From Cydia pomonella (Eukaryota; Arthropoda; Insecta; Lepidoptera; Tortricidae), in contig NC_084707.1 in assembly GCF_033807575.1 (NCBI RefSeq), positions 20,756,550-20,820,549 of the forward strand: a DNA stretch of 64,000 bases, in the 5' to 3' direction. Numbering within the stretch: position 1 is the stretch's first letter; every line of letters begins with the position of its first letter. The notes below the pieces were generated by a model. The model worked only from the letters and a program-made list of their open reading frames with translations. It searched no databases and was not told where the DNA came from. The translations under genes were made by a program, and so were the position numbers. Positions 42,998-55,870 of the stretch are shown piece after piece.

Positions 42998-43110
42998 TTA
43001 TTTGATTTGTTTCCGATATGATACTGATCAGTCAGTTTGACATTTCTTCAACCAAAAACGTCACTTTTGACACTGACAGATCAGTATCATATCGGAAACA
43101 GATCGAATAA
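42998..43110. mobile_element. Hairpin MITE, 113 bp
   Basis: TTATTTGATTTGTTTCCGAT and (reverse complement) TTATTCGATCTGTTTCCGAT, arms continuing through ATGATACTGATC. The loop holds the CATTTCTTCAACC and GTCACTTTTGACACTGAC core shared with 41,938-42,081 in opposite orientation. Confidence 0.7.
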
Positions 43111-43571
43111 CAAAAACTCGAATTACTTAGTCTATTTTCATCTCTCTCGAGTGTCAAAAGTTGCGTAATATCTATATTGTTTAAGACAAACGTCAAGATA
43201 GAAATCATTAAGTCAAGTCAGCAAGTCATCGCAAGTCGTATTGTTTTCGAAGAGTTCGTACTTACGAATATACATGCGGTATTTGATGCATTTATGAATC
43301 TTGATGATCTGACTATACGTGTGCTTATATACACACTATGCAACATGGGTACAAATTGCGTGACTCATTCAAATCGCGACAACATAAAATGATAGAAAGC
43401 TATAATGACGATAGAAAGTATAATCACATGTAACTTTTATGGCAACAAAACGGTTTATTAGTAAATTACATTAGAGTTACACAGCAATAAATAAATGAAT
43501 ACTGGACAATCTTACACAATTCGAGCTAGTCCTACAGTACGCTCAAATAAGGCTTTTCGTGTGAATAAGTA
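43111..43571. other. No feature seen
   Basis: AT-rich; the ORF at 43,177-43,392 has no domain. Confidence 0.4.
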
Positions 43572-43698
43572 CAGTCGCCATCAGAGATATCTAAGCGGCC
43601 AAGTTGCTCACAAACACCTGAACACGCCTCTATTGTCAATTTAGAGTGCGTGTTCAGATATTTGTGAGCAGCTTTGTCGCTCCGATATATGGTGACTG
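43572..43698. mobile_element. Mariner-type MITE, 127 bp, TA target
   Basis: CAGTCGCCATCAGAGATATC and (reverse complement) CAGTCACCATATATCGGAGC, both bounded by TA. Arms share GCTCACAAA and TGAACACGC near the loop. The CAGT ends and TA duplication fit Tc1/mariner-derived MITEs. Confidence 0.75.
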
Positions 43699-44699
43699 TA
43701 CTAGACGCAATAAATTAATGCATGCACACACCACGCACCTGGATATGATGATTTTTTCTCGTGACTAAGCGTTCATATATCATGAGGGGTAGAACGCTTA
43801 CATGCACCTACTATATGCTTAACAATGTGTGTCCTTTTTATACGCATATACATAATATGTTAACATTTCGAAACGATATTACACTAGTGCTCCCAAAATT
43901 TCGATCGACTTGTACACACTAGCGCTTCATAGTAATAAATACAGCTAGATCACCGCAGCCTTAGCAAATGTTTGTACACCGTGAACAGCAACAAACGGCT
44001 TGGGAGAGCTCCGTCGATCGTCCCCGACCAATTTGTACTACACTACCCAAACAAGTCGCGCTTTCCCGCCCGAGTTTGCTTATCTCATGCCAATACAGCT
44101 CCAAATCGCGGTTGTTTCCTCCGATAGTGTTTGCATTTCGAACTTTACTTAATAGTTAGCGCTTTTATCGCCTCGAGAAATACCTTTGGCGTGTATAAAG
44201 TCGTTCGGTACATGTGTTTACGTACGTATTCGATCTTGGCATAGATGTGTAATGACTAAATAACTTCGCATTGGCTTAGTGCGGGTTCATTTGCTTTCAC
44301 CACAAGATTGTATCGGTTATACGTCTTCGATAGATTTCCGCGCATATACACAATCCTGGAAACGATTCAAATGATGCATTGTGAACGTTAATATATGTTA
44401 ATAATTCACTGCACTGATTTCATTAGAAGTAATTCAACTTGGAGTCATTTTAATTAACTTCTAAGAATACGTTCTTTATTTGCGGTCTCATTGGATGTGA
44501 CGTAATTTCTTCGATTACTAGTCCAATAGGACGAGATGTGATCTCTGCAAACGTGGTAATAAGAAATCGTGTTTGTCTCGAGCGTATCGATTGCAGGGAA
44601 CTAAAAATAGACCGATCAAACGTGATATCGATGGTATTACCAATTGTGTAACTTTATACGTTGTTCGTCATAAATTTAGCTTGAACTTATACATAGATT
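43699..44699. other. No supported gene
   Basis: Mixed composition; the ORF at 43,968-44,159 has no domain. 44,480-44,640 looks like unique sequence with no recognised signal. Confidence 0.35.
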
Positions 44700-45024
44700 T
44701 CAAGTAAAACGCGACTTCAGAATGTAATAGGTACATTTTCCAAGATGGCGGTTGTACCTTGGATTCCTGAACTATTCAATTTATGTTGAATTTATAATTT
44801 ATTTAATTTTTAATCTAGATACTAAATTTGCATTTTTATCATGTTTTGAACTTTTAATTTATATGTATATTTTATTTTTATTTAAATGTTACCTCAATGT
44901 ATTCGACTTGCATGTGTTTGTATTTTGTATGTTATGATAGGTTCTTTATTTATTTTTAAAATTAACTTGTTTTGTGTATATGGACAGTTGTGTCTGAAAT
45001 AAACGTTTTGAATTGAATTGAAAT
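44700..45024 (+). mobile_element. Retroelement 3' untranslated end with GAATT tail
   Basis: A long AT-rich stretch ends GTGTCTGAAATAAACG (polyadenylation-type signal) followed by TTTTGAATTGAATTGAA. The GAATT-type tail is typical of a lepidopteran LINE 3' end. A host 3' UTR is an alternative, but no coding sequence is seen upstream. Confidence 0.4.
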
Positions 45025-45694
45025 AGTCGGGGGATGAAAAATAGATACATTAATTACATACCTAATAATAAATGATCTTGGTATATTGACTCTTATATAA
45101 TATCGACTCAATTTGAGTGTAAAGCTATAATTTAGTAGTTTCAAGCTTTACTTTAATAAATAGTTTTCCCCCGTATCTTTGCACATTGATGCTTCACGCG
45201 CTGAAGTGACCTTTAATTTCGAACTCGAGTTTACTCACCTCGCGATTTTAATTATCTGCTTTAACCCATTAAAATTAAAGGCGGTTTCCCATTGGCGGGG
45301 CGCGTGGGAACGAGTAAGACAATAGGGAGAGAAGGCGAGAAATCGTGAGACCCGTGGGACGCATCTGTGTAAATAGGAGCTGAGGCTTCATGTCGATGTT
45401 GGAGCATAGACAAGTAAGTCAACAGACACTAAATGTACTGCAATTTATATGAAAATAAGCTTCCTCGTTGGACTTCTTCTCCGCGGAATCATTAGTGAAT
45501 AAAACTGTACTATCTCCTTTCCCAATCAATCAAAATACCTCCATCTCAAATTTAGTTTACATTGGCATTGGCTCAGCGGTTTAAGCATGAAGGGGCAGCA
45601 GTCAGACAGACAGAGTAACTTTATAACAATTATAACTTATAATATAGTATTACTTATAGGTCCAAAGGTTGTGTGCATCAAAGCTCAAGCATTC
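45025..45694. other. No supported gene; solitary MITE-like end
   Basis: AAAGGCGGTTTCCCATTGGCG at about 45,280 resembles the end of the 14,280 MITE; no partner end was found. Confidence 0.35.
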
Positions 45695-45845
45695 CAAATA
45701 CTCGAACTTGGAACCAGTTTACGACTTTGTCCCGGTTGCAGTGGAAACTGGTGGACCCTGGTGTTCTGAGGCGAAAACTTTTATTAAAAATCTGAGGCGG
45801 CGGTTAACAAAGCGAGGTTTTGGGTCCCCGTTCTGGCTCATATCT
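45695..45845 (+). pseudogene. LINE ORF2 C-terminal fragment (YDFVPVAVETGGPW motif)
   Basis: The plus strand reads NLEPVYDFVPVAVETGGPW, then CSEAKTFIKNLRRRLTKRG. The phrase 'FVPxAVETxGPWxxEAKxFIKxLxRRL' is the familiar C-terminal stretch of a lepidopteran LINE reverse-transcriptase protein, normally followed by ISLAIQRGNAAS-like sequence, which is missing here. The open frame continues by chance into the MITE at 45,869. A decayed, truncated insertion, distinct from the other LINE relics. Confidence 0.65.
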
Positions 45846-45868
45846 GGTCCAGTAAATATCACCTGCAG

Positions 45869-46005
45869 TACTGTCAAGTGCAAAAATATTTATCGAAAGA
45901 AACGTCTCATAAATATGGTACTACGCTCTTATTACACTGGAATAAGATGCTATGGGACATATTTTTGAGTAAGATGTGTACACTCATATTTTTACATTGA
46001 CTGTA
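45869..46005. mobile_element. MITE with TA target and TGTCAAGTGCAAAAATAT end
   Basis: CTGTCAAGTGCAAAAATAT on the left and CAGTCAATGTAAAAATAT (reverse complement) on the right, each next to TA. Inserted beside or within the LINE fragment. The mid part has the GATGCTATGGG phrase common to this MITE type. Confidence 0.55.
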
Positions 46006-46714
46006 CAGCGCGGTAATGCAGCCCGAAATTTTAGGAACTTTTGCGCCGAGGACCTGTCGTCTGGGGGATGGGAGGAAAGGGGAAGCGTAGGTTTTTGGAC
46101 ATAGCTCGTTGCAGAGTTTATTTTGTACATTTTTGACGAAGCATGTGGCGGATTATCACTTCTGTAGATTGGACGAAGTTTGTTGCGATTCTGTTTAGTA
46201 CCTATGCTTTTGAAGAAGCCTGCGCTGTGGATTTAGATGATGGTTGTGGTTTCAATTTAGTTTTATTTAATAAAGGAATTCTTTTTTATATTACTATAAA
46301 ATAAAGATAATAATATTCTTAACTTTCAAAAATGTAGAGCATTTATTCACAATAATGTCGATGCGTTTGAGCCTCTGTCGAGATGTTCTGCTCTTTATGA
46401 ATGGTTTTTATAAATTGATTTATTATGTTAGCCGTGAAAGCCACATGTGAAAGGATGAATAAGTTTGCATCAGATGAGCGCATTTATTATTGTTCACAGA
46501 GATGCACCGAAGTAATGTAGTGAATTCTTGTTACTGTGTAAAATATAATCAATAAACCTTAGGTCTTTGTGGTAAAGCTAAGTAAGATCGATCATAGTAT
46601 GCACATACGAGAAAATAACAATAAATACAAGTAACGTGAGGAAAAAGCGAAACAGAAACTCTGTATATAAATAATAATAACTCATTGTATGGATCGAGTA
46701 CTCCCACAACAGAT
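46006..46714. other. No supported gene
   Basis: A G-rich stretch at 46,050-46,095; otherwise AT-rich without recognised features. Confidence 0.4.
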
Positions 46715-46900
46715 CAGGGATCGGAACCGGTTTTTGCAAATTTTCGAAATAATCATATATTTCGGTTTATTTTATACTCCAAATGTAGGACTCAGTTTTG
46801 TATTTTTAGGTAACGACTTCTTATTATTAGATTGCCCAATTAGAAATGAAATAATTAACAAAGAACGAAAACTATTGTGCAAGTACCCGTCCTTTATCCT
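46715..46900. mobile_element. hAT-type MITE, copy 2, right end missing
   Basis: CAGGGATCGGAACCGGTTTT at the left, then ATATATTTCGGTTTATTTTA, AAATGTAGGACTCAGTTTTG and AATTAACAAAGAACGAAAA, co-linear with 25,030-25,233. The right terminus is replaced by unrelated sequence. The plus ORF at 46,689 is MITE-derived. Confidence 0.75.
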
Positions 46901-49900
46901 CCGAAATTTGATTATTTATATGTTATATATTGGACCAAGCTCGACAGGAACGTGAGGCTGTTATGCGTTAAACGGAACAAGTTGTATTAAGCCTCATAGA
47001 ATTATTAATTAAAAATACTCACACATAAGTATACACCTAAAGCTAATGAGGACTGAATATGACTCTTATACCTAAATGTTCAGTCGTAATTTGCTTTATA
47101 TACATGTATTTGCCGCAGGACATAATTACAGTTTGTGTAATGATGTAGATCTCTTTTGTCATTAGTTACATACATGTAAATAGGTACCTAACGATTTTTT
47201 CCGTCGCGAAGCGGACATCGTAATTTAGTTTATTTTGGTACAGACCACGTCATGTTGTACAAATAAGTATTACGTGTAGGCGTAGAACCGAATATTATGA
47301 AGACTTAATTATTCCTCGTTCGGTACTAATGTTTACTACGAAATGCATTAAAAAATGCGTGGGCACCTTTTATTCGAAAACAAGGTAAATACGAACGTTG
47401 AACCAACGTTGACTGTGAAATTTGGCGGTGTTGTGCCAGGTGTCACTTAAACAATCGGTCAAATTTAGCTGCGCTCGGGTTTCGCGTTGCTCCGTACATC
47501 CAAATTAAATAGGTTTAGAGCTAGGCAACGCTGACAAAGTGTTTCCTAGACAGTGGATCTTCTGTACGTCATTCCTGTTATTCTGTGATTACGCTTTCAA
47601 CTGACGTTTCAACATCCTAAAAGGGCAAAGACAAACTAGACACCGCATAGACAAAAGGCATAATCCGTTCATTCTCGGTTCGCGCGGACGATCAATCACT
47701 CCCCACGAAACCACTCTAATCTTCGCACGAGCGTGTGAACGCGGTCACAGACTCTGCCTCAACTGGTCTATATTTTATACACTATTTGCCTATAGCTCCG
47801 AGAATTCTGAGAACCAAAAGTGCAACGGACAATTCAAATTCGATTTACCATTCAAACCGCGAATTAGACATTCACTTGTTTCTTTATGAATTTCAATTCC
47901 CCGCAAAACTTAACCTATTACGGTTACCGGTCGGTGATTACGCTCTAAATCGTGGGAACGTATTAAATTTTACGACAACAAAGGGGGCTAATGACTTTAC
48001 ATACGTGCCAAGTTCGATGTTACAGTAGACAGTGACATTATTAAGGGTCGAGGTGCGTGCAGACCGCATCGTGACCGCAGGCGTCATGTTGTTCCACATG
48101 AACCAATACAACTGAGATCTTCGTTTCCATGTAATTTTCTAAAGAATCTTGGGTGATACTCGTAGTTACACTGGTTTATCAGCATTATTGCTTGGGAATA
48201 TGTCGAGTTTCGTCTGATATCTCCGACACGCGCAGAGCACGAGTTTGACCGAACATTTTGACTCCTAAATGAGTTCGTTAACACCTAAGCTTTATGAGCA
48301 CTCAGGCGTAATGTACGTGGGATGATGGCGGTAAAACTTATATTTCTGCACTAGAGCTCTATAATGACGGACGGTGACAGGGCAAACATTATGAAGTTTC
48401 GAGTATGTTAATCATATACATTATATCCGTGTTTGGCTCTGACAAACGCAGCCATATAATGTAGTTGTATACGTTGATCATGCAAACGCACCTACTAGGA
48501 ACATTGTCATTGGTACTATACTACTATATTTTAATACCTCGGGGTTTTTGGTTAAATGTTTCGCATTCACAGAAAAAATCTACCGATTTAAAATCATTTA
48601 ACCATTTAGCTTAGCCTGGTTTGGTTCAAATAGTGATTTGGTGCTCGAAAGAATTTGGCGTAATATACCTACCGCTAGGTTTGCCTTAATATGTTATCCG
48701 TTTTTTTAACGATGAAGTACTGCTCATAGGAAATAGTATAGAAAACGTTCATTTGCTTCTTGCATAGAAAATGTATTGCGTAATACTTCATACAAGAAAA
48801 ACCGACTACCTATATATAGGTAAGTAATTATATCGATATTATGGAAACCGCGTATCTAACAAAGTACGATTATCAGTTCACGACCCGCATAGTTCCATGC
48901 ACGCATAACTGTCTCACGCATGGGAACCTCTCGAGCTATAAACTAGGGAACCATTCATGCCTAATTGAATCGATAGCGAGGCTGTTGAGACCTAATCGAT
49001 TCATCTGATACATTGTACTATCGAGCAATTAAATCGATTCGGGTTAAGAATGTTTTCCGGTTTGTAGCGAGATTGCAACCGGTCATATTTATTCAGTTTG
49101 TTGATACGTAGAACATGTGCTAGATGTCTATTTGCAAAAATTACAAAAACTTGCGTGTGGCTAAACGTACTTTTATTTAATTGAAATTATCAAGTGCTAA
49201 ATAAATACTTCTTTTCTAAAATATCTGATATACAAGTTATAAGTACAAGAAATTTCTAAAGTTGAAGCAAATATATGGTGGTGAATGGTTTGAAGTATTC
49301 TTTAGATAATTAAAGTAATCTGAGTTTTATTGATTACTCAGATAGATATATATAAATATATATATTTTTTAATCTTATTTATTTTATAAGCCATACATCT
49401 TAAGATTAAGCCGGCTAGATATATATATATTTTCTATTACTTATTTATGTCGAAGCTTCATTTTTTGATTGATGCAACACTGAAGTAGTCTCTTTTTATT
49501 CGATACTAGGTGCCCCAAGGTCTAAACTTATCTAGAGGTTTCATTCAGCGGAACAAGAAGCGGATAACGTGCTCAATGTTCTTATAAGCGTTATTATATT
49601 AAAGAAAACTCGGTCGGTAATAGAATGAGCCAATCAATTCCGTGGGCTAATTCAACCGGTCCGCAGATAGCTCAATTTTCCCGACCGCATATCGATATCA
49701 AAACGAGTAGTGGTTCCAAATTGGATGTTCCGTTCAGAAACGGGCGAGTCGACCGGCGGCACTGGTCCGGGCGTGTGCCATTTGGTTTCCGAACGGATGC
49801 CAACTTTCGTTTGCCAATGAGGTAGCCTTGTAATTAACTGTAACATGTGTGACAACAAAAAGTCCCCCGGCTCAAGTATCGTGCCTTAAATATCTAAGAG

Positions 49901-50940
49901 GCATTTTGCTATCACCGGCCTGTTAATTTATAGGTTCATTTTAGCTCTGGGTTGCATGCTCAAATAGCAGTCGTTTCGGGTAGCTGAAGGGACTTTTGGC
50001 AAGTGGGATCCAGCCTCCTGAATGTAAAGATGCATACACAAAAGCGCTAAGCCTCAAACGAGGTATCTTTAAGCCTCTGGCATTCGTGCAGGGATTCTTG
50101 CATGCGAAACATTACATGCAATATATATTATATTTGTTCTGTACACACGTTGACAAAATGAGCTCATAATATTATTTATATGTAAGTCTAAGTGTCCCGT
50201 AATCTCAAGGCACGGCTTTCGCGGGGGTGTGTAATGTTTTTAATAATAACAATTGGCGAAATTTCATTTTTCATAATTTGAATTGCATAATTTTGATATG
50301 CAGAAATTATGATTTGGTATAAAAACAAATACAATAAAAACGAATTGCATAATTTCGAAAGTAATTATAGTTTAGTAGCATAGTAATGTATTTGCATAAC
50401 AGGCAACCAGTATAATGTTCACTCTGTATACTATTTTATACTCAGAACGTTTTTTATTCATGAAAACCAACAGCATAATATTGAAGGTGTGGTTTCACAA
50501 TCAAACCTCGGCAAATCGTTCATAAACTTTATTTATTTGATTGAGTTTGCTGAAAGTTTAACCACACTGAATTACTAATTAATAAAAAAAAACTTAAACA
50601 TTATATTTGCATGGAACATAATCGATTTTTCTAAGCGTCAAACTGACCTACATCCGTACTTTACGTCTGTCGACATATATCATTTTACCGCAAAGCAGCG
50701 GCCAGTGTGAGTTGGAACCTCTGTGGTTCCTAAGGGATTCAGATAAACTTCATATAAACGCCTAGTGAAAATGAACAAGCAAAAATACAATTTCCGAGAC
50801 ATATGGTTCTGCCCATATGGTCGCAGTTCTACCTAACACTCCTCCTCGCTTCGCTCGTCGTCGTACCTAACGGCGACCAGCTTTGAAGTTGAAAAGGTAG
50901 ATTGTTGTATAATTTTATAGTTTGATTGACACCAAGTATA
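46901..50940. other. Sparse 4-kb stretch; some unique-looking islets
   Basis: No gene or mobile element supported. 47,400-48,100 and 49,620-49,830 have balanced base composition and look unique, and may be regulatory or conserved noncoding. ORFs there (47,735-48,028; 49,625-49,858 on both strands) have no recognisable domain. AT microsatellite-like runs lie at 49,340-49,430. Confidence 0.35.
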
Positions 50941-50941
50941 G

Positions 50942-51206
50942 TTTGACGACCGGTTTGGCCTAGTGGGTAGTGACCCTGCCTACGAAGCGGATGGTCCCGG
51001 GTTCAAATCCTGGTAAGGGCATGTATTCGTGTGATGAGCATGGATATTTGTTCCTGAGTCATGGGTGTTTTCTATGTATTTATGTATTTATAAATATTTA
51101 TATATTATATATATCGTTGTCTAAGTACCCTCAACACAAGCCTTATTGAGCTTACTGTGGGACTTAGTCAATTTGTGTAATAATGTCTTATAATATTTAT
51201 TTATAT
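50942..51206 (+). mobile_element. tRNA-derived SINE, complete
   Basis: A tRNA-like head contains an A-box (TGGCCTAGTGGG, 50,956-50,967) and a B-box (GGTTCAAATCC, 51,000-51,010), the internal RNA polymerase III promoter. It is followed by GTGATGAGCATGGATATTTG, a TA-rich segment, CTAAGTACCCTC and ACTGTGGGACTTAGTCAATT. This matches a very common lepidopteran SINE. It is not a functional tRNA gene: the tRNA-like part does not close into an acceptor stem and runs on into the SINE body. A partial copy is at 6,519. Confidence 0.8.
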
Positions 51207-52305
51207 CATAGAACACTATGTCACCATTCGTCAAAATTTAGTACTATATTTTAATTATTATACGAAATGTATGTTATAACAAGTAAAATTATTCCTAAGG
51301 ATTGTTATGAAGAATGTTTTTATGATTATAGAGCATTCTGTCATTAAATTAGTATGACTAACAACTTTATATGTTTTGTTTTTATACATAATTTTTATTA
51401 TGAGTTTCTATAGTAGTTAAATGAAATTATGCTAAAAGTTTGTATTAAAATTGAACGGCACCCCTTTCGCGGCCGTCATGAACATAATTTCCAAGATTAC
51501 GTCGCCCTTTGAATGACAAGACCGGTTTGACACAATGTCACTTTTGCAGAGGTATTACGCAGACTACAGATATGTCATGCAAGCATTATTTTGTAATACC
51601 TACAAGTGACAAACTTCATTGTCTTCTTTGAATTGGTTGAAGTGGTAAAACGATTTGTTCTCCGAAAAATATAACGTCTCCGATGCATTGAGAGTCAAGA
51701 TAATTTTTAACAGTGTTTTTCCTGCTAAGCTGACAAGTGTGACAGATTATTTAAAACAGTCAATTAATTCAAATCAGACACCGTCTACATACATTCTTGT
51801 TAACGAAACCTTTGACCTGCGAATTGAAAATTAAAGGAATTAAGAAAAGTCTAAGCCCATGGCCCATAGACACATTTAAGTATATATTATCTTTTTAATC
51901 GTAGGCGTTCGCCTACATGCTGCTGTCAGGCCTGCCAACCGTTTAATAGTGGTCGTAGAAAAATATCGACGTAGTGATGACCCGTGACCCCGAGATCACG
52001 AGTAGTGACGTGAAAACGACGATACCGGTCATAAATCAGAGATTTTTGGAGAAAAGTTGTAGCTAGGTTTGGGTTTAAAGGTGGCAAGCATGTGACTAGC
52101 ATGGGAAAGGTTACCGTATGTTAAACTTGAAATGCTTTGCAGATATAGCTTTAATTAAAGTGTTACTTTTTATGTGGATGGCTCATAAAATCCCTCAATA
52201 AGCAGTTAAATATATACTTAATAAAATAGTTATCTTGTACAATTACAATAAAATGCTATACCTACACGAATGGGCAATAATAATTAATAAAACTACATAA
52301 TAAAA
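51207..52305. other. No supported gene
   Basis: AT-rich on the left; 51,450-51,560 and 51,900-52,060 are more balanced but lack signals. Confidence 0.4.
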
Positions 52306-52732
52306 TCAAGCCAATTGAGCCAATGGTGATATGTGAAGGTATGAGCGGTTGTTATGGAAACAGCAAAACGTGAAGTAGCAAAAAATACTAGTTTCGCGTC
52401 CGGGAAGCAAGCCTGTTGGACCCGTCACTTCGTTGCTGTGTATTCCTATTCGTACGAATGCAGTCTGCACACGCTTTGAGGAATTGTAGGGGAGACTTAT
52501 TTGCTCCCCACGTCCCCACATATCGCCATGCTTAATGTATAACGCGGCGCATACCCTCCTGCCGTCTCGGCTCCAAAATGTATGGAGCTCGTTTTCTGAC
52601 TGTAGTTCTCTGATGAAATCTAATATCGAATAACTGTCCATAATTGACAGATTCTGTTGACCGGTACTCGGTAAGCGACTGGAGCGACACTCCCGAGTAA
52701 AATGCCGTAGGCTTTTTCCTTGAGAGCTTCAT
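52306..52732 (-). pseudogene. Unrecognised ORF pair, probably a decayed dispersed element
   Basis: Two overlapping minus-strand frames read SRDGRRVCAALYIKHGDMWG / RGEQISLPYNSSKRVQTAF and LSRKKPTAFYSGVSLQSLTE. Composition is more coding-like than the flanks and the longer frame has 111 codons, but no domain was recognised and no single frame spans the block. It has the feel of a repeated lepidopteran sequence, which cannot be confirmed here. Confidence 0.25.
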
Positions 52733-54464
52733 GGGACCTTTGTCTTTTTGGTTGTTAGCTGGTTAGATTTTGCCAACTCGACCTTTCTCAGATATTTATA
52801 TAGAAGATTTTATCAGTGTTAGAAAAGTTTTCTAAGTGAAAAATGAACGCACTATCACATGTAGACAAATACTAAAATAAATACTAGTAAAGATAATTTA
52901 ACCTAACATACTGAATTTATATTGGCTATTGCGAGTCATTTGCTGAGAGTCCGAGTAGCAAATGTCCTCAACTCGTACTAAATAGCTAAAATTAGCTACA
53001 TGCATGATATTTATTACATTTACAAGTCCAGAAACAATTAAGTAGCGCTCGCTCCGCGAGTAAAAACGCCCATACAAAAAGCCTTTGACGTTACAGGCAG
53101 GCACGGCTGCGCCAAAATGTATGGAATGCGTTTAAGTATATAGATACCTACACTTTTCTCTAGTTATAACATAAGCAATCTAATATACATTACGGCAATA
53201 ACACATGTTAAAATTTTAATTGTTTTAATTTAAATATTTTTACAAAAAATATTGGGCTAATTTCGTGTCGTTAAACATGTTAAAATATACCTAACATTCC
53301 CTTGGAATCGGTAAGAAATGAAAATGGCAATAGTGTCGCCCTATTGCAAACTACGTAACAGTTAACCTGCCACTTTACTTAGAATCCTAGAAAGGATATT
53401 ACTGCACATCGCCCCCGGCGTTTCGTCACGGCTTCCGTCCTCTGTGGGAATAGTTGCCAACTGCCTCAGTTGCCGATAATTACGGGAAAATATTACCACG
53501 TCTTTACTATCTCTTTAAAAATATACTACTCTAAAGCTTACGAGTTAGGGTTGAACTTAGCTTGTGTAGTTAAAATGCGTTTCCACGTACCGACCTGCCA
53601 ACTCATCTTCTGCTATGATAATAAATTTGTGTATATGTATCATTTATTTTCATCACTGGAATGAATAGGCTTTCAGGCGTGCGACATAGCTATAGATGGC
53701 GAAGCGAGCGCAAACCAATCAAACGGTTATAGGCAATCATTGAAATATCGCATTCGTGAAATTTAATGAAATGAAGTGATTTACGAGTATTTATTAGTAT
53801 CCGTTAAATTAAATGTTAACTGATATTGTAACTTTTGCTTTTCATGGTCTTTGTAATATGAAAATTTCATGAAAAGAGTTCATAAAATACCAACACATTG
53901 CAAAACGTAAGCAGGATTTCTATTACCTACTTTTCAATTAACAACAAAAAGATTCTCAAGTCAAAGAATACTTATATTTGAGCGTGAGCTCGCATAACTT
54001 GTTACAAAATTGTCTAATTTCAACGACTTTCTTTAATAGAATAATATATCTCCAAGATTGAAACTTGAACAAGAAGAAAAAAACTGTCTCAGTTCCTTTT
54101 ACATCGTGTAATGATTTTACCTAAAAATAAAATTACATTTAATGATTTCATAGTTCAAAATCTTCGCAAAAACCAAATTACAAAGCAGTTCCATTCAATT
54201 GAACGCATTCAATCATGGAATGATATTTTTTTAATTCGTTCCGTCATTATTGTTAGGATAGTGATGGCTAGTGACTCACGTCCGCGTTTTCGCATAACCA
54301 GTCATTTGAACTTGGAACAAGAAATTACTCGCGTAAATTAAATGACAGTTATTTTTTTACTTATTGGAAAATTCTAATTTTAATTTTTAAATGAATTGTA
54401 CTAGTGAAAACTTTTGCAAATATTAAAATCGAGTTTATGTTAAAAACAGCAAAATAAAATAACT
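52733..54464. other. No supported gene
   Basis: AT-rich; balanced islets at 53,035-53,110 and 53,400-53,480 without recognised signals. Short ORFs show no domains. Confidence 0.4.
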
Positions 54465-54610
54465 AGAGTCGGACCAAGCTAACTCCGCATAATATTTGCA
54501 ATGACAAAGTGTGGTCATGTCATCATTAATGTTAAATTTCTATGACGTTTATAATGACACTCCTTATTTTGTTCTGATCAAATCAGTGCAAAGTTAGCTT
54601 AGACGAACTT
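54465..54610 (+). mobile_element. MITE, AGAGTCGGACCAAGCTAACT family, copy 2
   Basis: Starts AGAGTCGGACCAAGCTAACT and ends GTGCAAAGTTAGCTTAGACG; co-linear with 33,648-33,780 through ATTAATGTTAAATTTCTATG. No ORF. Confidence 0.65.
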
Positions 54611-55547
54611 TACCCGGTTTACAATTTTCTTGTCTTGATTGACTTTAGAGATATAAAGTTACGACTTCGAATAAGAAATTTAAACTAGGTAGATGTAGAT
54701 GTATGATATAGTAATATCGACAGTCGAAAAATCGAATATCGTTAGTGTTGTCTGAGTAACGTCCCTATTGCGCAAAACGTTTCAAGTTGATAAATAAGAC
54801 CAAGTGGGGGGGGGGGTAGTTCGAAAAATTCGCGCGGCGAGAATACGGGGACAACGTCGTCCTCAAAACGTCGGAGGTAAATTTACAACTTAATACGCGA
54901 TTAAGTCCCGTTCTATAATTTAAAATATGTATAAATCGTGAAAGTTCAAATCAGTGTTAAGTAGATGCTTTCAATAACTTAGATAATTCATCTCTTTAAT
55001 CTCCCAACAAAAGGATGTTAAATAATCGTGTGAAAATCGACATATCACAATCATAATTCATATAAGTGTCATAACTGTCAGACCGTTGTCAACAATTCTA
55101 TTACCGACCTAACAGCGCTAATCGATCGTTATTACCCCATTAACATCGGAACCCGTAGAGCTGCATCGGAACCACAATCGATACGGAATCGATACAATAA
55201 ATCTTTTCGAATCATTATGTCATCGCATAGTGTCGCGGGCGTTGCCACTAGTGCTGTATGAATATTCAAACCAGTTGTGGAACTTGTCTGTGGACTTGTA
55301 CAATCTGTGTCTATGGTATAGCAGCTTCTAAGCGATCTCGAGTGCCTTTAGGCTGTAAACATACACGAGGAACAAGTTTTCTGATGTTTTATTTTGTAAG
55401 TTGAATGTCAGAAGCTTTTAAAGTAATAGAGGTTTATTAGCTATTATTGCGCTTGCGCCGTTAAAAAAGGAAGGTCAAATTAACTTTTGATTTAAATAGA
55501 CAAAAACAATATCTAACCCTCATATAAGTGATATAAGTTATTGACCA
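54611..55547. other. No supported gene; 11-G run
   Basis: A run of eleven G lies at 54,806-54,816. 55,080-55,240 is rich in ATCGAT-type words and looks unique. Nothing else supported. Confidence 0.4.
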
Positions 55548-55852
55548 CGAGCGCTGTTGGCCTAGCGGTAAGAGCATGCGACTTGGCAATCCGGAGGTAG
55601 CGGACTCAAACCCCGACTTATACTAATGAGTTTTTCGGAACTTAATATGTACGAAATATCATTTGATATTTACCAGTCGCTTTTCGGTAAAGAAAAACAT
55701 CGTTAGGAAACCCGACTAATCACAATAAGGCCTAGTTTATCCTCTGGTTTGGAAGGCCAGATGGCAGTCGCTTTCGTAATAACTAGTGCCTACGCCAACT
55801 CTTGGGATTAGTTGCCAAGCGGACCCCAGGCTCACATGAGCCGTGGTATTTA
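55548..55852 (+). mobile_element. tRNA-derived SINE, second family
   Basis: The tRNA-like head CGAGCGCTGTTGGCCTAGCG includes an A-box (TGGCCTAGCGG, 55,558-55,568) and a decayed B-box region (GACTCAAACCC, 55,603-55,613). The body has ATCATTTGATATTTACCAGT, GGCAGTCGCTTTCGTAA and GGATTAGTTGCCAAGCGGAC, a common lepidopteran SINE body, and ends in an AT repeat. The mutated B-box suggests an inactive copy. Confidence 0.75.
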
Positions 55853-55870
55853 CCTTTAATATATATATAT

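Noticed and set aside
42597..43040. 147-codon plus ORF
   Set aside because: It runs through a hairpin repeat and a MITE, and palindromic sequence opens frames on both strands.
50942..51030. tRNA gene
   Set aside because: A- and B-boxes are present but the sequence is the head of a SINE, with a second decayed copy at 6.5 kb. Likewise the tRNA-like head at 55,548 belongs to a SINE.
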